64,000 nucleotides of DNA from Guadua angustifolia. Taxonomy: Eukaryota; Streptophyta; Magnoliopsida; Poales; Poaceae. A program made the translations under genes and the position numbers. This document shows positions 1-8,931 of the stretch, piece after piece; position 1 is the stretch's first letter; each line of letters opens with the position of its first letter. The notes beneath the pieces are model-generated. The model made no database searches. It was not told where the DNA came from and saw only the letters and a program-made list of their open reading frames with translations. The stretch lies in NCBI GenBank assembly GCA_036346375.1, contig CM070508.1, positions 15,618,852 to 15,682,851 on the forward strand, given 5' to 3'.

Positions 1-391
1 GATTGAGGTAGGTCGGACTGTGTCACCATATGTGTCGAATACGTGTTGATTGATGAAGTGTCGAAGCCGTGTCGAACATTAAAATTATTTATTTTGGCTA
101 TCTAATTGTCTAATGCATGACCGATACGTGTCGAGCGGCGTATTGGCGTCGTATCCGTGCTAGACACCAATACGGTACCAAACCAACGTGTTGGTGCTAC
201 AAAGCTGCCAATTTCTTTTTTTTTTCCCCTTATCCAGGGATTTCACAAATCCATCATTGCCTACTGAACAACATCCAAGGTTCTCTCAGGTTGAGTGATT
301 CTATTTATATTGTCATCTTCGCTTGTTACATGGACCAATTAAGACTCTGAAGCTAACTAGTTTATTTTTTATTTTAAAATTGTTGGAACAG
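1..391. other. no gene recognised
   Basis: I see no convincing coding exon, RNA gene or mobile-element terminus in this AT-rich stretch. The short open frames have no recognisable motif. It may be intron or flank of the possible exon at 392-446. Confidence 0.4.
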
Positions 392-446
392 CTATGTTAT
401 CCAGATCCTCATCCTGGTGAACTCTATGCCTTCCAACAACCTGGAG
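392..446 (+). other. possible isolated host exon
   Basis: A 55-base open segment lies between a plausible acceptor (AG at 390-391) and a donor (GT at 447). It reads LCYPDPHPGELYAFQQPG, starting in phase 0 and leaving one base. The composition is protein-like, with no low complexity, but I do not recognise the family. It lies on the same strand as the RRM-like exons at 20584-21055. One gene interrupted by the 726-20357 transposon block is possible, but that is inference. It could also be chance, because a 55-base frame is short. Confidence 0.25.
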
Positions 447-911
447 GTATCACGCTTTACTTTGGTTTGATTTTTTTTCCATTGTTGATCTTTGTAATAG
501 TGTCTGACTTAATTTCATTATGGTCTTAGCTTCATACACACAGGTCGGTGCCTAACTGTCTTCGGATGGTGTACTTTGGTGTTATTTTGTTCTGTTCAAT
601 TTGCAGAAAATGATTAGTTGGATATACATTTTTGCTGCTGCATTTGCATCTTGTTTAAATATCCCTGTGAGTTCTCATACAAAAGCATTTACATTTGGTG
701 TATACCAGATGGGAAGAGCTGCAATGATGGGGTTTTGTGGCCGTGTGTGCCTCTTTCGATTTTCGCAAATATGGGTGGGAGAGGGAGATTAGAGGGAGGG
801 CGATTCTCCAATTAGAAGTTACTGCGGAAAATAAGGTAGGCCACACTTTATTACAACTTAAAACTGGGAGGAGCATCACGAACAAGGAAAATAATAGTTA
901 CAACTTGATGT

Positions 912-1656
912 CTACTGAGTGGATCGATGCCATTTCCCCTTCGCCCATGTCTTCGGTGGGGCTTCTTTGGCATGATGTGCCCTCTCTCGTTCTCTCTCGG
1001 CCTCCTCCGCTTCCTTTCTACGTGCCCCCTCGCGTGCGGCGTCATGCTGCTCTTGTAGTTGCCGTCTGAGCTCCTCGTCCCGGTTTTCTTGATCAAGGAG
1101 CCTTTGGTCTTTGGGATTGATCTCCGTATCAAACCATTGCTCAAATTCACAGTGGCGAAGGCGACTGCATGAAACATAAATTAACAAAGTTTCATGTAGA
1201 AATATTACGAAACACGTATGATTATTACTATCTAACGATTCCTCGGGCTCTTCTCCGGCGGGTTGAAGGCGTAGTTGCAGCACTTCCAATATCTCCTCTT
1301 CCAAGTTGGAATTTCCTAAGAGCGGACAAGCCTGCAAGGATCTCCGCACATACACATCGGTGGGACAGCCCCACGAGGTAAGATGTCCTGGTACACTGAA
1401 TTGCGTGGCCAGTCCGAAGCACTTTCCTCTTCCTTTGCCTTCCCCTTGCGGAGAAAAAAATATTGTGTACAAGAAGGAAGCAAACTAGCTTTTCACTTAC
1501 GGAGAAAAAAGGGCATTTGTAGAACACCCGGCCGTTATTTTCCTGAGTGTTGGCGTAGAACACATTAGTTTACACATGGCAGTTAGGACAATCGACCTGC
1601 CTTGCATTGGCAAGCGCACGAGCCCTCCGATTTCTTGAGCTCGCTGTTTGAGACAT
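912..1656 (-). pseudogene. GRF zinc-finger / coiled-coil protein, left-arm copy
   Basis: This is the inverted counterpart of the gene at 6390-7112. Reading leftwards, the start ATG at 1654-1656 opens a short exon with a CPNC pair typical of the first two GRF zinc ligands. A middle exon has the DVYVRRSLQACPLLGNSN block. The last exon is a charged coiled coil rich in E, R, A and Q that ends at 912. Compared with the right copy it has lost the GK-stop and runs six residues further. Its zf-GRF exon is damaged: the motif after CPNCHV is interrupted by an early stop. It is probably a decayed duplicate. Its role in the parental element is unknown; GRF fingers in other proteins bind nucleic acid. Confidence 0.5.
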
Positions 1657-2606
1657 GACCTTTCGAGGCAAGGAATGGGGTAGCGGAGCTGGTATGTGTG
1701 CTTGCGGTTCGGAGTGGAGGTTGGGGTAGGGAAGAAGGGCTGCTTGGGTGGGCAGTGGTTTTATACGCCACTCTGCTCTTGAAAAAGCGGGTTGCATCGT
1801 CTTGTCATTTCAGTCTTAAAAAGCAATCGATGGCAGGGTGTAGTCACTTCGCTCTCAGGTTGCCAGTAACTTGTCCGTCGGTCTGAGATGGGCAGTGCTT
1901 TGTCGTTTCGTGGTGTACAGAGTGTCGTCGAATCGGTCTAAGAAAGCTGTTGTGTGTTGTCCAATCGACGTGATAAAGCTGATAGTAGTGTGAGAAAACT
2001 GTTGCCTGATAACTGATGGCATTACGAAATGTAAAGTTCATATTTTAACAGCACAAAACATACTAAATCAAAATAACATGTGAATATTACGTAAGCTAAG
2101 AAAGTAAAACAGGCTAGCTAGCGGCCCTACGCAGTGCTAGCGGCCCTACGCGGTGTGACTCCTCGTGTGCTCCTAGGCCTCCTATGACGTTGCACATGCT
2201 CGGATGGATACGTGAGTTGGTCAGGGGCCTGTCCACGAGTACTCCCAGCAGGCCGTACTGGTGCTGCCGGAGTAGTGTAGGCGTCCTGGGACAACTGAGT
2301 CGGGCCGAGTGTGGTCCTCTGTCCACGAGTGTGGTCCTCCGTCCATTGTACTGGTGCTGCCGGAGTAGTGTAGGCCGTACTCGTGGACTGCTGCTCGTAA
2401 GGGTCGATGATCTAGTCAAAGTCCATGTCCGGGAGCGTACTGTAGTCACCGGAGGCGCTGGCACTCGTCAGGTGCTGGATCGGTCGCTGTTGGCAAATTC
2501 TTCTTGTTAGAACAAGAAATATAAACATAATATACGAAAGGAGACCACGTGATATACCTGCGGTCATGGGGATGGGGTGTTGGGGCACGGTACCAGCTGG
2601 ACCCCC

Positions 2607-4152
2607 TGTTAGTGATATGCCCTAGAGGCGATCATGTGAGATGATTGTATCATGCGTCTATGTTCATGTACTTATCAGTTTCATGAATAAATGTCACTCC
2701 TTTGTTCATTGAGTATGACTTAATTGTGAAACACATTGGTTATATGATATTATTCTAAAACGATCCCTGGTTACATATCATTATGTGGTACAATAGTGAT
2801 TTGACCAGCACATGTATTGATTGATGGTAATGTTTCACATACTATAGATATGGAGATATCAAATCAATAATGTGGGCACATGTTAAAGAACATGGGGTTG
2901 GATAGACCCGCTCCGAGACAACGATGAGATTGTTATCTTAGAAGTGCCATCGGTATAGTCTCGAGTGGTATACCTATACGATCCTTTGACACGAGATCCT
3001 TATTGATTCTCGGCATGTGTAATTGTATACTTTGAGGCTATCAAACGCTTCCGTAATAACGGGGAGTTATAAAGTTAGCTTACGGGTATGCCATGAAACA
3101 TGGCGTGAGATATAAGAGATCAAGATGGAATTTACCCTCCTTGATAACGGAGAGATATCTCTGGGCCCTCGGTGTGGATGGATAAGGAAAAGTGCATGGC
3201 CATGCCAAAGTGATTAAAGTGTTAATCACGAATTATATCCATTACATTGACGAGTGAATGGGTCGAGCTATCACAAGGATGGCACATCTTGCCTTGAGCT
3301 TGACCGGTATCGCGTGGCAAAAGGATTGGTATATAAGTATATCAAGGTTCACCGACACGATCACTCTGTGCATTCGGGGACAACATGTCTGCTAGGAACC
3401 ATTGTTGTCGATGGTGCGGAAAAGAGGTTTCGGGGCCATGGCCGTTCTTGCATGAACCTAACGGTCACACACTTAACGGGTTGGATCATGTCCGATGGAT
3501 TGGATCCATTGGTGGGTTTCTGCGATTTGGATCCATTGGCGTCTTAATGGACTTCTCTTGAGAAGATCCATTAGCGTGAGTCCTAGTGGGCTTCTATCAT
3601 AGAAGGCCTATTAGTGCGCTCTATATAAAGGGGCGTGGGGCATGCGGCAAGGATGTTCTCCCACCACGAAACCCTAGCCGTCGACCCTACCCCGCCGAAA
3701 CCCTAGCCGTCGCTGCGTGGTGCTAACACGCCGGCGACGGCGTTCCACCCTGGGCGATGTGGATACCGTAGAGGCGCCGTTGCTCTGTCCTCGGCGCTGA
3801 TCGGCGATCGGTTTCACTCTCTCCAACCTGCGCGTGCACATCTACATCTGCTGCGTCGTGCACCCGCGGCGAGGAGACGTCAAGGACTCCGGCCACTACT
3901 CGGCGAGCACTCGGGCGGTCCGGAGACCACTCGGCGAGCACTCGGGTGATCTCGCAAGCACTCGGCCGAGCAGTCGGGAATACGTTCGACTACGTACAGT
4001 GCTTCGGAGCACGCGGGGAGGTTTCACCCACTCTACTTTCGCTGCTAACGTGCTCCAAGGGTAATGCTCCATGATCTTTGACTCGCATGTATCCTGGTTG
4101 AATGCGTAGAAAATTTTGTTTTCGGCTAGTGTAGCATACGCGTTCTCCAACA
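2607..4152 (+). mobile_element. solo LTR, 1546 bp
   Basis: The segment starts TGTTAGTGATATGCCC and ends TCTCCAACA, so it has the TG...CA ends of an LTR. It is flanked by CCCCC on the left (2602-2606) and by a C run starting at 4153, which fits a 5 bp target-site duplication. A TATA-like CTATATAAAGG near 3620 lies at a position expected for an LTR promoter. There is no internal retroelement sequence, so LTR-LTR recombination has probably removed the body. It interrupts the PMD gene near its 3' end. The right-hand C run is 15 bases long, so the duplication is consistent but not unique. The start resembles a common grass LTR type; I do not assign a family. Confidence 0.75.
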
Positions 4153-4539
4153 CCCCCCCCCCCCCCCGCGCCGGCCACGTCTAGAGGTGTGGTCTGCCTG
4201 TGTGACGCCAATCGACCCTGCACAGAGGACGATCGAGGGGGGACTTGTACCACATCGTTTGCCCTAGGCCACCTGCACGACGTAAGATGGACAATGCGGG
4301 AGGTCAAGTCGCGAATACGGTGCAATGCCCCTCGAAGGTCGTCCGACGTCACCCTTATCCTCTGGGTGGTATTGACTGCCTCTATCAGGGCGGACGTCGC
4401 CTCGTGTGCCTCCTTGGCGAGGTCGCTCTACGCAAACGTTGGGAGACTAATTAGTTGACACAATTTTAAAGATGCTACATTCAATAAAGGGAAAGAAGTA
4501 CGAACCGCTCGATGAAAGGTAGAGTCCGGTTGTGTGGGG

Positions 4540-5470
4540 CATGCTTATCACGGCGTCGCCTAGGCGCCGACTAGGCGTCCAGTCGGCCGGCCGCACTCGC
4601 CGTGCCTCGTCGCCTCGCCTGAAGCCGACCAGGCGGCCGCTTGGGCATCATGGCGTCGCGGCGTGGAATGCCTAGGCGTCGTCAGGCTATCTGGGCGGGC
4701 GACAAGCCTTTTCGCTGAACACTAAAGCTACGACCTGGACCAGAGAGACCAGACCAGAGAGGTACTCACGGGGAAGTCGAGACCGTGGACCAGAGAGGCA
4801 GAGCGCGGAGAACCCTAGCTTCGCACCGCCGCCGCCGCCAGCAGCTTCTCCGCCCCCGGGGCTTCGAATCCGGTAATCCCTCCGCCTCGTGCTCCTCCTC
4901 CGCCTCCCCCTCCTCCTTCGCCTGCCGCTCCTCCGCATCCCCTTCTCCTCCTTCACCTCCTGCTCAGCTGCTCCTCCGCCTACCCCTCCTCCTCCGCCTC
5001 CCCTTCTCCATCCGCTTCTCCTCTGCTCGGCGAGCTCAGCGCTCCTCTTGCTCGGCGACTCGGCGGTTCCTCTGCTCGGCAGCTCGTCGGCGCTCCTCTG
5101 CTCGGCGCTCCTCTGCTCGGCAACTCGGGAGTCGGGACTCGGGAATGGGATGGCGATTGTAGGCGAGCGACCGACGCTGAGAGCTGAGCCGCTGAGTGCT
5201 GAGGAATGGCGATGGTATGATACGAGGAATGCGATGGCAGGCTCAGGGTGGCTAAGTAGTAGTAGCGTGAATGGGTCGAGTAGGCCAGGCTAGGCATATG
5301 GGCCGAATTGACTTTTATAAATAGTAAAATAAACTAATTTACCATATAAAGGCAGCTTTTTTAGGGATATTTTTTGGACGCCTAATCCTCGCCTAGTCGG
5401 CCGCCTAGGCGCCTAGGTGTCCAGACGCCCCGGAGGCGACTCGCCTCGCCGGGGCGCCGTGATAACCATG
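4540..5470. mobile_element. non-autonomous hAT element, 931 bp
   Basis: The termini are CATGCTTATCACGGCG on the left and, read inwards on the other strand, CATGGTTATCACGGCG on the right: a 16 bp TIR with one mismatch. The element is flanked by a perfect 8 bp duplication, GTGTGGGG, at 4532-4539 and 5471-5478. An 8 bp duplication is the hallmark of hAT transposons. Subterminal regions repeat GCCTAGGCG-type motifs. No transposase is visible. The interior (about 4780-5200) is very GC-rich, with CTCCTCCGCC runs and an AACCCTAG motif, and looks like a captured 5' end of a gene. Removing it rejoins the PMD frame region. Confidence 0.9.
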
Positions 5471-5694
5471 GTGTGGGGTACGTGTCCGTGACAGAGGGTT
5501 GGTGCGTAGGAGGGGACTCCACGACACGTACAACTCGAACGCGTGTGCGCGGGCTGTACCACTCGATGTACGTGTAGTACGTGTCGTGGTCATAGGGGGC
5601 AGCCTCGTCGACCATGTCTGCAAGAGCCTGCGCCCACTGCCGCGCATAAGGTATCATGCGTGCTGCCCAGCTCTGCGTGCCGATGAAGCACTCG

Positions 5695-5910
5695 GCCTGA
5701 CTCAGCTGTCCCAAGACGCCTACACTACTCCGGCAGCACCAGTACGGCCTGCTAGGAGTACTCGTGGACAGGCACCTAACCAACTCACGTATCCATCCGA
5801 GCATGTGCAGCGTCATAGGAGGCCTGGACCACACGAGGAGTCGCACCGCGTAGGGCCGCTAGCTAGCTGGACCACACGAGGAGTCGCACCGCGTAGGGCC
5901 GCTAGCTAGC
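5695..5910 (+). pseudogene. PMD C-terminal tail, inverted duplicate
   Basis: On the plus strand this encodes LTQLSQDAYTTPAAPVRPAR and a TYPSEHVQRHRRP block. It is the same Pro/Thr-rich tail found on the minus strand at about 2120-2330. The last ~50 bases, including the GTAGGGCCGCTAGCTAGC end, are present twice in tandem here. It joins abruptly near 5690 to minus-strand PMD core sequence, which marks the breakpoint of the inverted duplication. It has no start of its own and is a gene fragment. Confidence 0.55.
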
Positions 5911-6389
5911 CTGTTTTACTTTCTTAGCTTATGTAATATTCACATATGTTATTTTGATTCAGTATGTTTTGTGCTGTTAAAATATGAACTTTACATTTCG
6001 TAATGCCATCAGTTATCAGACAACAGCTTTCTCACACTACCATCATCTTTATTACGTCGATTGGACTACGCACACAACAGCTTTCTCAGACTGATTCGAC
6101 AACACTCTGCACACCACGAAGCGACAAAACACTACCCATCTCAGACCGACGGACAGGACACTGGCGACCTGAGAGCGAAGTGACTATACCTGCCACTGAT
6201 CGCTTTTTAAAACTGAAATGACAACACGCTGCAGCTCGCTTTTACAAGAGCAGAGTGGCGTATAAAACCACTGCCCACCCAAGCAGCCCTTCTTCCCTAC
6301 CCCAACCTCCACTCTGAACCACAAGCACACATACCAGCTCCGCTACCATATATCCTCGTCTTCATCCCGTTCCTTGCCTCGAAAGGTCA

Positions 6390-7112
6390 TGTCTCAAACG
6401 GCGAGCTCAGGAAATCGGAGAGCTCGTGCGCTTGCCAATGCAAGGCAGGTCGATTGTCCTAACTGCCATGTGCAAGCTAATGTGTTCTACACCAACACTC
6501 AGGAAAATAATGGTCAGGTGTTCTACAAATGCCCTTTTTTCTCCGTAAGTGAAAAGCTAGTTTGCTTCCTTCTTGTACACAATATTTTTTTCTCCGCAAG
6601 GGGAAGGCAAAGGAAGAGGAAAGTGCTTTGACCGCCACGCAATTGATGTACCAGACATCTTACCTCGTGTCATTCCCCACCGATGTGTATGTGCGGAGAT
6701 CCTTGCAGGCTTGTCTGCTCTTGGGAAATTCCAACTTGGAAGAGGAGGTATTGGAAGTGCTACAACTATGCCTTCGACTCGCCGGAGAAGAGCCCGAGGA
6801 ATCGTTAGATGGTAATAATCATACGTGTTTCATAATATTTCTACATGAAACTTTGGTAATTTATGTTACATGCAGTTGCTTCTGCCACTGTATGGATTTG
6901 AACAGTGGTTTGATATGGAGATCAACCCCGAAGACCAAAGGCTTCTTGATCAAGCTAACCGGGACGAGGATCTCAGGCGGCAACTACAAGAGCAGCATGA
7001 CGCCGCACGTGAGGAGGCACATAGAAAGGAAGCGGAGGAGGCTGAGAGAGAACTAGAGAGGGCACGTCATGCCAGAGAAGCCCCACCGAAGGCATGGGCG
7101 AAGGGGAAGTGA
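6390..7112 (+). CDS. GRF zinc-finger / coiled-coil protein, right-arm copy
   Basis: ATG at 6390 opens MSQTASSGNRRARALANARQ, followed by CPNC and NNGQVFYKCP, the layout of a GRF zinc finger: two cysteines, an NxGxxFYxCP block, then a final ligand I could not place. A GTAAGT donor follows at about 6546. A second exon holds DVYVRRSLQACLLLGNSN and ends at a donor after GAATCGTTAGATG (about 6811). The third exon, after GCAG near 6870, runs GFEQWFDMEINPEDQRLLDQ into a long charged helix with EEAERELERARHA, and stops at 7110-7112. The exon model is mine. The gene is more intact than its left-arm twin. It is probably a transposon accessory gene; function unknown. The fourth zinc ligand may lie across the first splice junction. 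Confidence 0.55.
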
Positions 7113-7318
7113 CCTCGATCCACTCAGTAGACATCAAGTTGTAACTATTATTTTCCTTGTTCATGATGCTCCTCTTAGTTTTAAGTCGTAATAAAGTGTG
7201 GCCTACCTTATTTTCCGCAGTAACTTCTAATTTGAGAATCACCCTCCCTCTAATCTCCCTCGCCCACACATATTTGTGAAAAATCGGAAGAGACACTCAC
7301 TGGCACAAAACCCCCCAA

Positions 7319-7679
7319 ATTGTGACCACTTTTGGGTTTTCGTAGCCTCGCGGGGCCCTCCAGATACGGTCCGGATAATACAGGAAAAATCACGAATGAC
7401 CTAGGCAACGCAGGCTACTAGCGTACTCGGTGAGGTAGTTGTTTTAGTCTGAAAAGCTGCTAGGTGTGTGCTGTCCAATCGATGTGAGAAAGATGATGAA
7501 ATGATTAACTAAGTCCATAAGGTTAAAAGTGCCAACAATCCAAATACAACAGTTCGTACAACATATTTGGAATGATTAACTAAGTACATAAGGATTAACT
7601 AAGTTCCTCTCCCTTCTCTCCTCTCTCTCCCTTTCTTCTCTTTTCTAGCCAGTTGCTCTCTGCCTCGCTCAAATGAGCA
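7319..7679. other. no gene; relic of the PMD-element arm
   Basis: No coding region is seen. At about 7450-7500 a short sequence with GCTGTCCAATCGATGTGAG resembles motifs inside both arms of the 726-7318 element (near 1955 and 6057), so a small relic of the same family lies here. The phrase AATGATTAACTAAGT occurs twice close together. Confidence 0.4.
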
Positions 7680-8090
7680 CAGCGCCGCATGATGGGCTCT
7701 TTATTGCCTCTCTGTCGCCATTTGGTAGGCCGACAGAGGGCCGTGCTCCCCCTTTCGCCACTTCATCGGGCGATTTTTACTGTGTCGCCACTTCATCTGG
7801 CGACGTGGCGCCTTGTCGCCCATTGATCCGGCAACTTGCCCCTCGGTGGCCGTTTGATTAGGCGATTTTTTCGACGTATTGTTTTTTTTGCAATTTCTAC
7901 AAAAAATGTATCATTAAAAAAATTCTCGGGTGGTGGCCGGCTCTGTCGCCATTTCAATCGGCGACGGAGACAGCGACAATTTCTCTATCGCCATTTGAAA
8001 ATGGCGACACAGTTGTCGCCATTTCAAATGGCGACAGGCTCTGTGTCGCCAATCAAAACGGCGACAGGTTCCGTAAATTTCGATTAAATA
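7680..8090. repeat. cluster of TCGCC...GGCGA palindromes
   Basis: At least six short imperfect palindromes of the type TGTCGCCATTTCAAATGGCGA are spaced a few tens of bases apart. Several are perfect enough to fold alone. The last part, with TTCCGTAAATTTCGATTAAA, recalls the ends of the foldback element at 22292-22860, which carries related TCGCCAAACGGTTTGGCGA palindromes. This is probably a degraded member of the same foldback family. No protein-coding signal was seen. Confidence 0.55.
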
Positions 8091-8266
8091 GTATTATTTT
8101 AACAAAATTTCCTGATGTAAGTCGTCACCTGTTGTCAACCTTGTAATTCTTGTTTCTTACTTTAATCTTATTACCACTTAGCTTAAGCTAGTGCAAAGCA
8201 TTTGGTTGTGTTGTGCTTAAACTTCTTAGCGTAAGCCCCCTTCAAGGGACAAGGGTTAACGATTAC
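8091..8266. other. no feature seen
   Basis: AT-rich spacer between the palindrome cluster and the inverted cap of the tandem array. No coding or structural signal was recognised. Confidence 0.4.
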
Positions 8267-8495
8267 TTTGGTCCTTGATGTTTCAGAAGGGCCAAAGAGG
8301 CCTTGATGTTTGAACTTTGGGCCAAAGAACAACTTAATCTCAGTTGTTATCACTTCCAGTCGTGCTGGATAGGATCCTACTTAGCCAATGGATTCTCTTG
8401 AACATTTAGTGAGGGTGAAAAGTCTTGTTTGCTGATGTGACATAGAGCTCTATTATTTGTTGTGACCAGGCCAAAGTAGAAGAGCCAGGGTGGGA

Positions 8496-8931
8496 TGGTA
8501 CGAGTGTTCTCGGGAATACGCCCTCGTGCCCGGCCGTTGGCCGCAGCTGGGATGAGGAGGCGCCGTGAGGACAGGCTATGGAAGAAGGTAATGATTGGCT
8601 ATACGGAGCCACCGGCCGGTTATCGACGGCAGCGCCTGAGGTAAGTTTTTGGTGACACAAAGCGTGTCTTTTCTCTTCTTCTCCTCCTCCTTTTATTCAT
8701 AATCCTCTGGATACAGAGTCCAATCCGGTTTGGAAAGGAAATAGAGTTTGGAAAGAAATAAACTAATAGAGTTTGGAAAGGAATAACTAATCAAGCAACT
8801 AATTGCCTAGAAAGAAGGAAAGTAATAACTGCAGGCCGTAATCAGGAAGGAGATTTAACCGGGGCAACTATGCCATGCCCAGGTCCTCTCTAACCTGGCG
8901 CCTGTAATATACCCGATCGGCTCCTCTAACA
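8496..8931 (-). repeat. Reina 3' LTR
   Basis: This 436 bp LTR starts TGGTACGAGTG and ends CCTCTAACA on the plus strand. It is the downstream LTR for the minus-strand element and differs from its partner at three sites by eye. Confidence 0.92.

Larger units (their letters stand above)
2120..5690 (-). pseudogene. plant mobile domain (PMD) protein, broken by two insertions
   Basis: Read on the minus strand, the first surviving block (about 5690-5480) contains the motif DHDTYYTYIEWYSPRTR, typical of aminotransferase-like plant mobile domains. The hAT element at 4540-5470 follows. The next block (about 4450-4170) encodes TTQRIRVTSDDLRGALHRIR and LASHRQTTPLDVAG. A solo LTR follows at 2607-4152. 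The last block (about 2500-2120) holds GDYSTLPDMDFD, an in-frame TAG, and a Pro/Thr/Gln tail with YTTPAAPV repeats. The N-terminal half is missing beyond the inversion breakpoint near 5690. PMD genes occur both as host genes and inside Mutator-like transposons; the zf-GRF partner and the inverted arms favour the transposon origin. Confidence 0.6.
726..7318. mobile_element. palindromic PMD / zf-GRF transposon-derived block
   Basis: Two long arms are inverted copies of each other: about 726-2295 on the left and 5690-7318 on the right. Each arm carries a GRF zinc-finger gene at its outer side and the 3' end of a plant-mobile-domain (PMD) gene at its inner side. The minus-strand copy continues from the left arm through the interior into the PMD core, up to a breakpoint near 5690. 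The simplest reading is one PMD plus zf-GRF element on the minus strand whose 3' half was duplicated in inverted orientation. Arm similarity stops abruptly near 726 and 7318, in the sequence ACAAAACCCC. I could not find a target-site duplication there. PMD proteins are known in Mutator-like elements of grasses; assignment to that superfamily is inference. Confidence 0.65.

Noticed and set aside
4785..5293. Long Ser/Leu/Pro-rich ORFs inside the hAT element
   Set aside because: They arise from CTCCTCCGCC low-complexity DNA read in several frames; no domain and no supported start.
7680..8090. CRISPR-like array of palindromic repeats
   Set aside because: The genome is a plant's, the spacers are irregular and the units vary. 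The pattern fits a decayed foldback element.
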